A stretch of 64,000 nucleotides of DNA from an uncultured Neglectibacter sp. (GCA_904419785.1 CAJFSY010000005.1:62001-126000), one strand, 5' to 3'; positions 1 to 9,877 are shown, counted from the stretch's first letter. Numbers and translations: made by a program. Notes: a model not told the origin generated them from the sequence alone.

Positions 1-1
1 T

Positions 2-2173
2 GAGGAACTGAGTAACGCCGCCCTGGACCAAAGCTTGCAGAGTACTACTCTCAGCGCTATGCGGGGTACAATTTATGACAGCACAGGGAAAATACTGGCC
101 CAAAGTGCCAGTGTGTGGACTGTGGTTTTGGAACCTGCCTATTTCTCGTATTATGACGATCCCGACGCCACAAGAAGAAAAGTAGCGTCTGGTCTGGCTC
201 CTATTTTGGAATTGGACGAAGAAGAAATCTATGAAAAGACCCAGGGGAATTCCTATTTCGTTTATTTGAAGCGCCGGGTGGAAACCAGTGTCCGGGATGA
301 AATAAACAAATTTTTGGAAGACAATGGTATCTCTGCCGGCGTGCGACTGATCGAAGACTATAAACGCTATTATCCCTATGGCCAAGTGGCTTCTACCGTG
401 TTGGGATTTACCGGTACGGATGGCCAGGGCCTGGAAGGCTTGGAACTTCAGTATGACACGGAACTGCGAGGGACAGCAGGCCGTCTCATTTCTGCCCAAA
501 ACGCTTTGGGGACGGATATGCCTTTTGAATATGAGCAATATATTGAAGCGGAAGACGGATATAATTTAGTGCTCACCATTGATGAGACAGTTCAAAGCAT
601 TTTGGAGAAATATCTGGCCGAGGGCGTAGAGCAGTTTAAAGTAAAAAATGGCGCTGTGGCCATTTTGATGGATGTGGACACCGGCGGTATTTTGGGCATG
701 GCAACTACTCCCAGTTACGATCCCAACGACCCGTTCACCATTCAGGATAAGAACCTGCTGGCTCAGATCGATGAACTGCCCAAGGATGAACGGGATGAAG
801 CCTTTAATCAGGCTCAGCTCAAACAGTGGCGCAACAAGGCTGTAACGGATACCTATTATCCAGGTTCTGTGTTTAAGATGGTCACTTATGCCATGGGACT
901 GGAAGAAGGTGTGGTTACTGAGGACAGCACCTTCACATGTACGGGCAGTATTACGGTTCCGGGATGGAATGACCCGATAGGATGTTGGTATCATGCCGGC
1001 CACGGTACGGAAACACTCCGGCAGGGATTGTACAACTCATGTAACCCGTGGGCTATCCATGTTGGCCAGCTGGTGGGGGGAAAGACCTTCGCGAAGTACC
1101 GGGAAGCTTTTGGCTTTACAGAAAGCACCGGCATTGATCTGCCGGGCGAAGCGTTGACGTTGTACCACAGCGAACAGGAACTGGAACTGGTTGCCTCCAA
1201 CCTGGCGGTGGAATCTTTCGGACAAAACTTTAGTATTACGCCTGTCCATATGATTACGGCGGCGGCGACCATTGCCAATGGTGGATATTTGGTGACGCCT
1301 CACGTGATGGACCGGATTGTGGATCAGGAAGGAAACATCGTTAAAACAGCCGACACCAGTTATCGGCGCCAGGTCGTTTCACAAGAGACCTGCGACGTGA
1401 TCATCGACGTTCTCCGGCAGAATGTGGAAGAGGGCACTGCTACTGGTGGTTATGTAGCGGGTTACCGTGTTTGTGGAAAGACAGGTACTTCTGAAAAAGT
1501 GGCTCAGCACAACGAGGACCCTTCCAAACCCATGGAGTATATCGCTTCTTATTGCGGTTTCGCCCCGGCGGAGGACCCCCAGTATGCTTTGCTGGTATTC
1601 TTCGATGAACCGGATGATGACACTAACGGTGGTTATAATGGCGGCAATGCGGTGGCAGGGCCTTATTTCGCCAAAATGATGGGGGAAATCCTGCCATACT
1701 TGGGTGTGGAAGCCCAATACAGCGATGAGGAATACGCGGTGCTGGATACTGTGGCGCCCAATGTGACAGGTATGACTTTGGATGAAGCGTATGCGGCACT
1801 GGAAGAAGCCGGGTTGTCTTATTCTGTAGTGGGTGATGAGAGCGATGGTTCTATCCAGGTTACGGCTCAAGTACCTGCCAGCGGCGGGGCTGCGCCGAAA
1901 GAAGGTAAAGTAGTTCTCTACACCAACGGCTATGATGAGGACGCCACTTACGTGACGGTGCCTGACTTTAGCGGCTATGACGTGACCAATGCCAGTTACG
2001 TAGCCAGCATCAACCAGCTGCAAATCAGTGTAAGCGGCTCATCCTCTGCAGCGGCTGAAGTAACAGGCCAAAGCGTGGCGGCTGGAGAACAGGTGCAGAT
2101 CGGTACCGTGATAACCTTGTCTTTTGTGGATAACACAAACGCTGAAACTGGCGATACTGTGGGAACCGCATAA
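2..2173 (+). CDS. Class B penicillin-binding protein with two PASTA domains (FtsI/SpoVD type), 5' truncated
   Basis: D,D-transpeptidase that cross-links septal or spore-cortex peptidoglycan outside the membrane. The frame is open to the left edge, so the cytoplasmic tail and membrane anchor lie upstream of the window. The dimerisation-domain motif RGTIYDSTG begins near base 62. The active-site triad is complete: SVFK (Ser codon at 866), SCN (1037-1045) and KTG (1478-1486). Two PASTA repeats occupy roughly the last 140 residues, starting near VAPNVTGMTLDEA. It is followed 41 bp later by mraY, as in Clostridia division clusters. Whether it is the vegetative FtsI/PbpB or the sporulation SpoVD cannot be told without the missing N-terminus; PASTA repeats occur in both. 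Confidence 0.93.
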   Translation, partial: EELSNAALDQSLQSTTLSAMRGTIYDSTGKILAQSASVWTVVLEPAYFSYYDDPDATRRKVASGLAPILELDEEEIYEKTQGNSYFVYLKRRVETSVRDEINKFLEDNGISAGVRLIEDYKRYYPYGQVASTVLGFTGTDGQGLEGLELQYDTELRGTAGRLISAQNALGTDMPFEYEQYIEAEDGYNLVLTIDETVQSILEKYLAEGVEQFKVKNGAVAILMDVDTGGILGMATTPSYDPNDPFTIQDKNLLAQIDELPKDERDEAFNQAQLKQWRNKAVTDTYYPGSVFKMVTYAMGLEEGVVTEDSTFTCTGSITVPGWNDPIGCWYHAGHGTETLRQGLYNSCNPWAIHVGQLVGGKTFAKYREAFGFTESTGIDLPGEALTLYHSEQELELVASNLAVESFGQNFSITPVHMITAAATIANGGYLVTPHVMDRIVDQEGNIVKTADTSYRRQVVSQETCDVIIDVLRQNVEEGTATGGYVAGYRVCGKTGTSEKVAQHNEDPSKPMEYIASYCGFAPAEDPQYALLVFFDEPDDDTNGGYNGGNAVAGPYFAKMMGEILPYLGVEAQYSDEEYAVLDTVAPNVTGMTLDEAYAALEEAGLSYSVVGDESDGSIQVTAQVPASGGAAPKEGKVVLYTNGYDEDATYVTVPDFSGYDVTNASYVASINQLQISVSGSSSAAAEVTGQSVAAGEQVQIGTVITLSFVDNTNAETGDTVGTA

Positions 2174-2214
2174 GAACAGAAAACGACGGAAACGCAACGA
2201 GAGGGGTAGGAAAA

Positions 2215-3216
2215 ATGAACAGTATGCTGTATTTGCTGGTTTCTGTGATTGCTTTCGCGGTCACGGCGGTTCTTGGGAAGTGGATGATTCCTTTCCTGCA
2301 CAAATTGAAGTTCGGCCAGACCATCCGGGAAGTGGGGCCCAGTTGGCACAAGAGCAAGCAAGGCACACCCACAATGGGCGGGTTGATGTTTATTCTGGGC
2401 ATTGCTGTGGCTATGATCGTGTGCCTGCCGGTATTCTACTCATTGGGAATAGACGAAACCCTGTTGCTGAAAGCCAAAGCGTTCGCTGGTTTGGGAATGG
2501 CGGTGGCTTTTGGAGTGATCGGCTTTATGGATGATTATATCAGCATCCTGAAAAAGCGGAACCTGGGTTTGACTGAGCGGCAGAAGCTTGTGCTGCAGTT
2601 CGCTGTGGCGGCTGCCTATCTGGCTTCGGTAGCGATGGCAGGGGGTGGCACTTCTACCATTATCCCGTTTGTGGGACAGATCAATTTGGGCCTGTTCTAT
2701 TATCCCTTAGCGGCAGTCGTCATTGTGGGGATCGTCAACGCGGTGAACTTTACCGATGGGATCGACGGCCTGAACACCACTGTTTCCTTCTTTGCGTTTC
2801 TGTCTTTGGCTTTGTGCGCCGGTATCCTCTCTATGACCGGCCTTTCGGCCTTGGGGCTTGCAAGCGCGGCGGCGTGCATCGGCTTCTTGATTTGGAACTG
2901 GCATCCGGCAAAGGTGTTTATGGGCGATACCGGCTCTCTGTTTATGGGCGGTATGGTATGCGCTTTGGCCTTTGGCATGGATTTGCCCATTTTGCTGCTG
3001 CCTGTAGGTTTTGTCTATATCTGCGAGATCGTTTCCGTAGTGCTGCAAGTCAGTTATTTCAAGGCTACTCATGGCAAGCGGTTGTTCAAAATGTCTCCCA
3101 TCCACCATCACTTTGAAATGTGCGGATGGAGTGAAGTGAAGATCTGTGTTGTGTTCGGCTTCGTGGCCCTTTTGGGCGGTGCTGCTGCTATGGCTTGCGT
3201 AGCGTTTGGAATGTGA
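2215..3216 (+). CDS. mraY: Phospho-N-acetylmuramoyl-pentapeptide-transferase MraY
   Basis: Transfers phospho-MurNAc-pentapeptide from UDP to undecaprenyl phosphate, making lipid I on the inner face of the membrane. The 333-residue protein is polytopic and has the family motifs: the GTPTMGG region near residue 46, FMDDYI near residue 103, NFTDGIDGL near residue 177 and a GDTGSL loop near residue 240. The HHHFEMCGW segment near the C-terminus is also typical. The ATG follows a GAGAGGGGTAGG ribosome site. Length is normal for the family. It sits between the PBP gene and ftsW in the division cluster. Confidence 0.98.
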   Translation: MNSMLYLLVSVIAFAVTAVLGKWMIPFLHKLKFGQTIREVGPSWHKSKQGTPTMGGLMFILGIAVAMIVCLPVFYSLGIDETLLLKAKAFAGLGMAVAFGVIGFMDDYISILKKRNLGLTERQKLVLQFAVAAAYLASVAMAGGGTSTIIPFVGQINLGLFYYPLAAVVIVGIVNAVNFTDGIDGLNTTVSFFAFLSLALCAGILSMTGLSALGLASAAACIGFLIWNWHPAKVFMGDTGSLFMGGMVCALAFGMDLPILLLPVGFVYICEIVSVVLQVSYFKATHGKRLFKMSPIHHHFEMCGWSEVKICVVFGFVALLGGAAAMACVAFGM

Positions 3217-3228
3217 ATATTTTAAAAA

Positions 3229-3266
3229 TCCATCAAACCGCTTGTTTGGAATTGGGCTTTGATGGA
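3229..3266. repeat. 9-bp inverted repeat between mraY and ftsW
   Basis: TCCATCAAA (3229-3237) is perfectly complementary to TTTGATGGA (3258-3266), with a 20-base loop. It lies in the 100-bp gap between mraY and ftsW, where many Firmicutes carry murD. No T-run follows, so it is not a classical terminator. It could be an mRNA processing or stabilising hairpin. Confidence 0.5.
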
Positions 3267-3316
3267 AAGAATATGAGAGTCTACGATTTTATTTAACGAA
3301 GAAAGGAGGGATCGCC

Positions 3317-4582
3317 ATGGCGGCAACGGGAAGGATTGCCCGGGGCCTGCGCAAGGTCCCCGGCTATATGCCACCAACTCCTCCACAACCCCAAAAATCT
3401 GAAACCCAAGAAAAAAAGGGGCGCCGCAGGCCTATAAGACATAAACTGTTTAGTTTGGGCGCGGGTTTGGATATGCCCTTGCTTATTTTTATCTTGGTGC
3501 TGCTGGCCATTGGTCTGGTAATGCTTTTCTCCGCCAGCTATGCATACAGTTATTATCATTATGGAAACAGCTATTTTTTTATTTCACGGCAGGCACAGTT
3601 TGCTGTAGCAGGCGTGATTGCCATGCTGTTGATCTCTACCTTCGACTATCACCGGTTTCATAAACTGGCTATTGTGATTTTCGGAATTTCCGTTTTCCTG
3701 CTAGTGTTCTTGCTGATTTGCCGGTATGCCCATATCGAGCAGATCGCGAGGCGGGAAGGTACTGCCACCCGTTGGCTGGATTTTGGGTTTGTTTCTTTTC
3801 AGCCATCGGAAGTGGCGAAGTTTGGCTTGATCGTGATGTTTGCCCATATGATCTCCCAGAATCTGGATAAAATGCAGACCTTCCGGTATGGCGTGGTGCC
3901 CTATGTTGGAATTATGGGATTATTTGCCGTGCTGATCTATCTGGAAGACCATCTTTCCGCTACACTAATTATTTTGGCTTTGGGCGCGATCCTCATGTTT
4001 GTGGGGGGGACTAAGCCGCGGTGGTTCATTATTGGAGGTACGGCCGTAGCGGCTTTGTTGGCGTTTATTGTTATCAGCAAGGGCGGCTACCAGATGGATC
4101 GGATCACCATTTGGCTTGATCCTTTCTCTTCTGAACTGGACCCTGACTTAACCCATCAGACTCGCCAGTCTTTATATGCGATTGGTTCCGGCGGTTTGCT
4201 GGGCGTAGGCTTGGGACAGTCCCGGCAGAAATACCTCTATTTGCCTGAACCGCAAAACGATTTTATTTTTGCGGTGGTATGTGAGGAGCTGGGCTTGGTG
4301 GGCGCATTGGTGATCATTGTCTTGTTCGCCATGCTGATTTGGCGGGGTGTTTACATTTCTGTCCACGCCAAAGATAAATTTGGAATGCTTTTGGGCCTGG
4401 GTATTACTTTCCAAGTGGGGATTCAAGCTGTATTGAATATTTGCGTTGTGACAAACACCATTCCCAACACCGGTATTAGCTTGCCGTTTTTCAGTTATGG
4501 TGGTACCGCTTTGCTGATGTTGTTGGGTGAAATGGGGGTTTTGTTGAATATTTCCCGCAGTTCCAATGTAGAGAAAACGTAA
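3317..4582 (+). CDS. ftsW: FtsW/RodA/SpoVE family peptidoglycan glycosyltransferase
   Basis: SEDS-family polymerase that builds glycan strands from lipid II, normally partnered with a class B PBP such as the one at the window start. The 421-residue protein has a basic, proline-rich cytoplasmic N-terminus of about 50 residues and then about ten membrane segments. Family features visible are FQPSEVAKFGLI (near residue 157), the QSLYAIGSGGLLGVGLG region, the PEPQNDFIFAV loop and the C-terminal PFFSYGGTALL motif. The start ATG follows AAAGGAGGG. By position in the cluster it is the ftsW/spoVE gene; the two cannot be separated by sequence alone. Confidence 0.95.
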   Translation: MAATGRIARGLRKVPGYMPPTPPQPQKSETQEKKGRRRPIRHKLFSLGAGLDMPLLIFILVLLAIGLVMLFSASYAYSYYHYGNSYFFISRQAQFAVAGVIAMLLISTFDYHRFHKLAIVIFGISVFLLVFLLICRYAHIEQIARREGTATRWLDFGFVSFQPSEVAKFGLIVMFAHMISQNLDKMQTFRYGVVPYVGIMGLFAVLIYLEDHLSATLIILALGAILMFVGGTKPRWFIIGGTAVAALLAFIVISKGGYQMDRITIWLDPFSSELDPDLTHQTRQSLYAIGSGGLLGVGLGQSRQKYLYLPEPQNDFIFAVVCEELGLVGALVIIVLFAMLIWRGVYISVHAKDKFGMLLGLGITFQVGIQAVLNICVVTNTIPNTGISLPFFSYGGTALLMLLGEMGVLLNISRSSNVEKT

Positions 4583-4636
4583 AGCGGGTTTGTGATGGCC
4601 CTATAAATTATCATAGGCAAAGGAAGTGGATTTGGA

Positions 4637-5755
4637 ATGAAAGTATTGTTTACCGGCGGCGGTACGGCAGGGCATATCAACCCGGCGTTAGCTGCAGCCG
4701 GTTATCTGCTGCAAAAGGAGCCGGACGCCCAGATACTTTATGTAGGAAACAAGGGCGGTATGGAAGAGCGTTTGGTTCCCAAAGCAGGGTATGAGATAAA
4801 AACCGTGCACATCTCCGGTTTCCAGCGGAAGCTCACCCCGAAAAACCTGGTGCGCAACGCTCAAACCGTGGTGCGGGTATTCGCCGCCACCGCGGAAGCC
4901 AAAAAGATCATCAAAGAGTTTGGGCCTGATGTGTGCGTGGGTACAGGCGGCTATGTCAGCGGGCCGGTGATCCGGGAAGCGGCAAAGCTGGGCGTACCTT
5001 GCGTGATTCATGAATCCAACGCTTATCCGGGCGTCACCACCCGTATGCTGGCGAAATCGGTAAAAACGGTGATGCTGGCTGTGCCCGACGCTAAAAAATA
5101 TTTCGACGATTCTGTCAACTGCGTGGTCACTGGCAACCCGGTGCGGGGAGAAGTCCTTGAGGCGGAGCGGGAGGCTTCCCGCAAAGAGCTTGGTTTGGAT
5201 GACCGGCCGGTAGTGCTTTCCTTTGGCGGCAGCTTGGGCGCGTCGGCGCTGAACAGAGCGGCGGCCTACATGCTGGCCCAAAGCGCCAAACGGGGAGAAT
5301 ACCAGCATATCCACGGCTATGGTTCCCACGATGAGAAGTTCTTGGATGAAGTGCGGGAGTTCGGCCTGGACGTGGAGAAGAATCCTCAGATCCGTTTGCT
5401 GGAGTATATCGACAACATGCCACAATGTCTGTCCGCAGCGGATTTGGTCATTGGCAGGGCCGGCGCCATGACTTTGACAGAGATCGAAGCCAAAGCCAAA
5501 GCGTCCATTTTGATTCCTTCTCCCAATGTGGCGGAAAACCATCAGTTCCACAACGCCATGGCTTTGGTGCGCCGTGGCGCGGCGGAGATCATCGAGGAAA
5601 AGAATCTCACCGGGGAAGTCCTTTGGGAAAAAGTCCAGGCGATCCTCTCCGATCCTGACCGGCTGAAGTCCATTGGGGAAAACGCCGGGAAGATGGAGAT
5701 ATTAGACGCCAATGACAGGATTTATCGTGTAATCAAATCGGCAGCTGGAAAATAG
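4637..5755 (+). CDS. murG: UDP-N-acetylglucosamine--lipid I transferase MurG
   Basis: Adds GlcNAc to lipid I to form lipid II on the cytoplasmic membrane face. The 372-residue protein starts with the classic glycine-rich loop TGGGTAGHINPALA near residue 6, has HESNAYPG near residue 125 and the nucleotide-sugar loop SFGGSLGA near residue 195. The acceptor-side motif ADLVIGRAGAMTLTEI follows near residue 270. Start ATG is placed by the N-terminus MKVLFTGGGTAGH, which matches the family start. It lies 54 bp after ftsW and 69 bp before murA. Confidence 0.98.
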   Translation: MKVLFTGGGTAGHINPALAAAGYLLQKEPDAQILYVGNKGGMEERLVPKAGYEIKTVHISGFQRKLTPKNLVRNAQTVVRVFAATAEAKKIIKEFGPDVCVGTGGYVSGPVIREAAKLGVPCVIHESNAYPGVTTRMLAKSVKTVMLAVPDAKKYFDDSVNCVVTGNPVRGEVLEAEREASRKELGLDDRPVVLSFGGSLGASALNRAAAYMLAQSAKRGEYQHIHGYGSHDEKFLDEVREFGLDVEKNPQIRLLEYIDNMPQCLSAADLVIGRAGAMTLTEIEAKAKASILIPSPNVAENHQFHNAMALVRRGAAEIIEEKNLTGEVLWEKVQAILSDPDRLKSIGENAGKMEILDANDRIYRVIKSAAGK

Positions 5756-5824
5756 CAGAATCTCTCACCCAATGAGCCCGCGCCTCATAGTATGGCGTAT
5801 GCTGAATTGGGTGAGGTGTTCTGT

Positions 5825-7084
5825 ATGATCGTCATTGACGGCCCCGCGGAACTCAGCGGGGAAATTAAGATTCAAGGCGCGAAAAACAGCACTCTGCCGC
5901 TGCTGGCCGCTACGGTATTGTGCAAGGGGCAGACGGTTCTACATAATTGCCCCCATCTTTCGGACGTGGATACGGCTGTGCGGATTTTGGAACATTTGGG
6001 AAGCCGCTGTCATTGGCAGGGCGGCAGCCTGGTGGTGGATAATTCCATGACCTGTTGCCAGATTCCTCCCGACTTGATGCGGGAGATGCGTTCTTCCATC
6101 GTTTTTCTGGGAGCTATCGTATCCCGCTGTGGAGAAGCGGAACTTTGCTTTCCTGGGGGATGCGAGCTGGGTCCCCGGCCCATCGACCTGCATTTAGACG
6201 CTTTGCGTAAACTGGGTGTGGAAATAGAAGAGTCCGGCGGGTATTTGCACTGCCAAGCTCCCCAGGGCATTCAGGGAACGTATATCTCTCTGTCATTCCC
6301 CAGTGTGGGGGCCACCGAAAATATAATTTTGGCGGCAGTGTGTTCCCGTGGTACCACGGTGATCGCTAACGCCGCCCGGGAGCCGGAAATCATGGATCTC
6401 ACCGCTTATCTGAATCGGTGTGGGGCCCGGATCTACGGCGCGGGAGAAAGCTGTGTCATCATCGACGGAGTGCAAGAGCTTTACGGCTGCGAACATACTG
6501 TGATGCCGGATCGTATCGCTTCGGCAACTTACATGGCAGCGGCAGCGGTAACAGGCGGGAACATCACTTTGCGTGATGTGGACAATGCCCACATCCTGCC
6601 CATGCTTTCTCCATTCGAGCAAGCTGGCTGTGAAGTGAGACAGCTTGGCGGGGCGTTGAATATCATGGCGCCCCGGCGTTTAAACGCTGTGCGGCACATC
6701 CGCACTATGCCGTATCCCGGATTTCCAACCGACGCCCAGCCTGTGGTGATGAGTATGGCGGCAGTAGGGCGCGGCACCAGCATCTTTGTGGAAAATATAT
6801 TCGAAAACCGCTTTAAACATGCTGAGGGCCTCCAACGGTTGGGAGCCAATATCAAGGTGGAAGGCAAAGTCGCTATCGTGGAAGGTGTGGACCATCTGCG
6901 TGGCGCGCCGGTGATGTCCCATGACCTGCGCGGCGGGGCAGCCTTGGTGGTGGCTGGTCTGGCCGCGGAAGGGCGCACCGAAGTAGACGGTGTGGAGTAT
7001 ATCCACCGCGGCTATGAGGACCTGGCAGGGAACTTAGCGGACTTAGGCGCCCGTATTCGAGAAGTGGAAGATACCGTTTTATAA
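5825..7084 (+). CDS. murA: UDP-N-acetylglucosamine 1-carboxyvinyltransferase MurA
   Basis: First committed step of peptidoglycan precursor synthesis: transfers enolpyruvate from PEP to UDP-GlcNAc. The 419-residue protein has the KNSTLPLLAA motif near residue 20 and the mobile-loop catalytic cysteine in GGCELGPRPIDLH, the residue alkylated by fosfomycin in the family. An in-frame start exists 33 bases upstream, but ATG 5825 follows a GGTGAGGTG site and gives the usual N-terminus MIVIDGPAEL. It sits in the division cluster between murG and ftsQ, a common clostridial order. Confidence 0.96.
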   Translation: MIVIDGPAELSGEIKIQGAKNSTLPLLAATVLCKGQTVLHNCPHLSDVDTAVRILEHLGSRCHWQGGSLVVDNSMTCCQIPPDLMREMRSSIVFLGAIVSRCGEAELCFPGGCELGPRPIDLHLDALRKLGVEIEESGGYLHCQAPQGIQGTYISLSFPSVGATENIILAAVCSRGTTVIANAAREPEIMDLTAYLNRCGARIYGAGESCVIIDGVQELYGCEHTVMPDRIASATYMAAAAVTGGNITLRDVDNAHILPMLSPFEQAGCEVRQLGGALNIMAPRRLNAVRHIRTMPYPGFPTDAQPVVMSMAAVGRGTSIFVENIFENRFKHAEGLQRLGANIKVEGKVAIVEGVDHLRGAPVMSHDLRGGAALVVAGLAAEGRTEVDGVEYIHRGYEDLAGNLADLGARIREVEDTVL

Positions 7085-7121
7085 CAAACATATTTCAAGG
7101 AATGTGAAAGGAGGGATGGCC

Positions 7122-8396
7122 GTGCGGGATAGACGCAGACAAGAGGACCCATGGGAGGGGTATGATTTTATCGATATCAACTCCCGTTCCGAGGAGCCGG
7201 CCCGGCGCCCCAGAGCTTCCCAGCGCGGCCAGCCGGCAAGGGAACCTCCCAGAAGAGAGCGGTCACGAACCCGGCAGTCCCAAAGCAGACAGTCCCGAAG
7301 CAGGCAGTCTCAGCGAGAACGTTCCCAAAGGAGGGACCAAAGAGGAGGGGGAACCCCTCCTGCCGGGAGGTCACGGGCCTCCCGGCAAAGAAATACTGGA
7401 CGAGGGCGTGAAAGAAGCCCACGCAAGCCTATGAGTAAAGGCCTGCGCCGTTTTTTGATGGTATTTACGTTGCTGTTCATGGTGACGGCTACAGCGTTTC
7501 TGTGTGTGTTCCTGCTCTTTAAGGTGCGCACCATCGAAGTCACCGGCGACGCGGTCTACGATCAGGCTACGGTTTTACAAATGTCCGGCCTTGAGATAGG
7601 GGATAATCTGGCGCTGCTTTCTGTGGGAGAACATGAAAAAGCGCTGGAGCAGAAACTCCCCTATGCTGAGGATGTACAGCTGATTCGTCATTTCCCCAGT
7701 TCGTTGGAAATCCATATTACTGGTGCGAAGGAAGTTGCTTGCATTTCCAGCGGGAGTCAATGGTTCTCCGTAAGCGCCTCGGGCAAAATTTTAGAGGAAC
7801 GAACAGGGCCCTCGGAAAACGCCATGCAGGTGACCGGACTGTTGCTTACGGAACCGGTGGTAGGTGGTCAGGCAAAGGCCCAAGATGAGGAACATCAGCA
7901 GGCCTTTGAAGACATCCTCACTACTTTAGCGAATTTGGAGGGGACAGGGGACTTTACGAGCCTCGATCTGACTGACCTCTATAATATCACCATGAATTAT
8001 CAGGGCAGGATTCTTTTCCAGTTAGGAAGCACAGTAGAGCTGGACTACAAAGTGGACTATGGTTACCGGTTAGTGACCCAGAAGATGGAGTCCGACGCCA
8101 CGGGTATTTTAGATCTATCCCTGGCAGGGGATGTGAGGCGCGCCTACTTTACGGCCAGCAGTTCTCCCACTGATTCCACAGGAACCACTTCTTCCACCAG
8201 TGGGAGCGACGAGAACGATTCCAGCCAAGACGCTTCCGATGGCAGCAGTGCTTCCGACAGCGGGGATGGGGACAGTTCCAATGGGGGAGACGCTGGAGAT
8301 GACACAAGTTCCCAGGAGGATGGAAGCGCGGCGGAGGATACCTCCTCACAAGCAGACCGGGGCGGGGATATTCCGGATACGATCTTTACCGGTTGA
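7122..8396 (+). CDS. ftsQ: Cell-division protein FtsQ/DivIB with long basic head and acidic Ser/Gly/Asp tail
   Basis: Bitopic divisome protein linking early and late division proteins. Reading from GTG 7122 (spaced 6 bases from AAAGGAGGG), the cytoplasmic head of about 100 residues is dense in Arg, Gln and Ser with repeated SRQ-type units. One membrane segment follows (FLMVFTLLFMVTATAFLCVFLLF), then a POTRA domain starting VRTIEVTGDAVYD and a beta domain. The last ~75 residues are almost only Ser, Asp, Gly, Thr and Glu. The head and tail have very different composition from the core and are probably disordered. Start choice between ATG 7116 and GTG 7122 is uncertain. Confidence 0.88.
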   Translation: MRDRRRQEDPWEGYDFIDINSRSEEPARRPRASQRGQPAREPPRRERSRTRQSQSRQSRSRQSQRERSQRRDQRGGGTPPAGRSRASRQRNTGRGRERSPRKPMSKGLRRFLMVFTLLFMVTATAFLCVFLLFKVRTIEVTGDAVYDQATVLQMSGLEIGDNLALLSVGEHEKALEQKLPYAEDVQLIRHFPSSLEIHITGAKEVACISSGSQWFSVSASGKILEERTGPSENAMQVTGLLLTEPVVGGQAKAQDEEHQQAFEDILTTLANLEGTGDFTSLDLTDLYNITMNYQGRILFQLGSTVELDYKVDYGYRLVTQKMESDATGILDLSLAGDVRRAYFTASSSPTDSTGTTSSTSGSDENDSSQDASDGSSASDSGDGDSSNGGDAGDDTSSQEDGSAAEDTSSQADRGGDIPDTIFTG

Positions 8397-8514
8397 ACCT
8401 CACAGAAGTCACGGTTTTTTGAGGGATAACCGTCTTTCTCTTGTGGATTTTTTTTGCGGATAGCGTAACGATGGAAAAGTTTCCGCTTTACAGCCGCTTT
8501 TTTCAAGAATTTCC

Positions 8515-8543
8515 TTGAAATTTTTCCGAAAAAGTGATAGATT
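8515..8543 (+). promoter_or_regulatory. Sigma-A promoter candidate for ftsZ
   Basis: TTGAAA (8515-8520) and TAGATT (8538-8543) are separated by exactly 17 bp, about 95 bp before the ftsZ start, in the 241-bp gap after ftsQ. It would let ftsZ be expressed separately from the upstream cluster. A weak hairpin (ACGGTT 8411-8416 / AACCGT 8428-8433) ends the ftsQ side of the gap. Confidence 0.5.
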
Positions 8544-8637
8544 ATACCATGTAGCATTCTAAGAATATCTGTAACGCCATGGGCTTTACACGAACTATAG
8601 ATCATTGTGAGATTGAAAAAGCCAAGGAGGAACTAAC

Positions 8638-9795
8638 ATGCCTTTTGAAGTTGATAACCTGCTCAATGAAACTCCTCAGACTATAAAAGTGGTCGGTGTG
8701 GGCGGCGGCGGCGGAAACGCTGTAAACCGCATTGCCAGCGCCGGTGTGCGCAGTGTGGAACTGGTGTGCATGAATACCGATAAACAGGCTTTGCAGCGCT
8801 CTCAGGCGTCTGTGAAGATTCAGATCGGTGAGAAGCTGACCCAGGGCCGCGGCGCGGGCTCCAAGCCGGAAATCGGCGAGAAAGCAGCGGAAGAAAGCCG
8901 CGAGACCATCGCCAACACTTTGAAAGACGCCGACATGGTATTTATCACCGCCGGTATGGGTGGCGGTACTGGTACCGGCGCTGCGCCCAAGGTGGCTCAG
9001 ATTGCCCGGGAACAGGGTGCTTTGACGGTGGGCATTGTTACCAAGCCCTTTGCTTTTGAAGGCCGCCGCCGTATGGAACAGGCGGAAAAGGGTATTGCCG
9101 CTCTGCGCGAGCAGGTGGACTCTCTGGTGGTTATTCCCAACGAGCGTTTGAAGCTGGTCAGCGAAGAACGCATTACCCTGGCAAACGCTTTTATTGTAGC
9201 CGACGACGTGCTGCGTCAGGGCGTGCAGAGTATCTCTGACTTGATCCAGCTGCCCGGTATCGTAAACCTGGACTTCGAGGACGTGAAGTCCGTTATGGCC
9301 AATGCTGGCTATGCTCACATGGGTGTGGGCCATGCCAGCGGCAAGGATAAGGCTGAACAGGCGGCTATGGCTGCGATTTCCAGCCCCTTGCTGGAAACCA
9401 AGATCGCTGGAGCCAAAGGTGTTATCATCAACATCACTTCTTCTCCTGACATCGCGCTGGATGAGATCGATACGGCTTCTCAGATTGTTACGGAGCGTGC
9501 CCATGAAGATGCAAACATCATTTGGGGTGCTACCTTCGATGAGAATATGGAAGATGAGATGTCTGTTACAGTAATTGCTACGGGCTTCCAGAATACTGAA
9601 AGCGACAAGCCCAAGGCTGGTGCGTTGGATGTAGACATGGATTTGGACGATGATTTTTTAGGCAGTGAGCCTGCGCCTGCCGCGCCGGCGCCTACTACCC
9701 GTTCCGTCCGTTCTCAAGAGCCCCGGGTGGACCCGGCTGTCATTGATGATGACGATACCTTTACAGACATCATGTCCATTTTCAACCGGAAATAA
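8638..9795 (+). CDS. ftsZ: Cell-division GTPase FtsZ
   Basis: Tubulin-like GTPase that polymerises into the Z ring at mid-cell. The 385-residue protein has the nucleotide-binding [12 protein letters not shown] segment near residue 22 and the tubulin signature [10 protein letters not shown] near residue 107. The synergy loop DFEDVKSVM lies near residue 210. A variable acidic, Pro/Ala-rich linker leads to a conserved C-terminal peptide ([14 protein letters not shown]) that in the family binds FtsA, SepF or ZapA. ATG follows CAAGGAGGAACTAAC. Normal length and no anomalies. Confidence 0.99.
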   Translation: MPFEVDNLLNETPQTIKVVGVGGGGGNAVNRIASAGVRSVELVCMNTDKQALQRSQASVKIQIGEKLTQGRGAGSKPEIGEKAAEESRETIANTLKDADMVFITAGMGGGTGTGAAPKVAQIAREQGALTVGIVTKPFAFEGRRRMEQAEKGIAALREQVDSLVVIPNERLKLVSEERITLANAFIVADDVLRQGVQSISDLIQLPGIVNLDFEDVKSVMANAGYAHMGVGHASGKDKAEQAAMAAISSPLLETKIAGAKGVIINITSSPDIALDEIDTASQIVTERAHEDANIIWGATFDENMEDEMSVTVIATGFQNTESDKPKAGALDVDMDLDDDFLGSEPAPAAPAPTTRSVRSQEPRVDPAVIDDDDTFTDIMSIFNRK

Positions 9796-9846
9796 ATTGG
9801 GTGGGGATCATTTCCCAAAGGCACCCAGAACATTTAGTGAGAAAAA

Positions 9847-9877
9847 GGGAACCGCTGGCGGCGGTATCCCTTTTTTT
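9847..9877 (+). terminator. Intrinsic terminator after ftsZ
   Basis: GGGAACCGC and GCGGTATCCC form a bulged stem directly followed by seven T residues (9871-9877). It closes the division cluster before the VOC gene. Confidence 0.8.

Noticed and set aside
1379..2023. Long minus-strand reading frame opposite the penicillin-binding protein gene
   Set aside because: It lies inside a gene with clear domains, has no ribosome site and encodes no recognisable motif; a product of codon bias.
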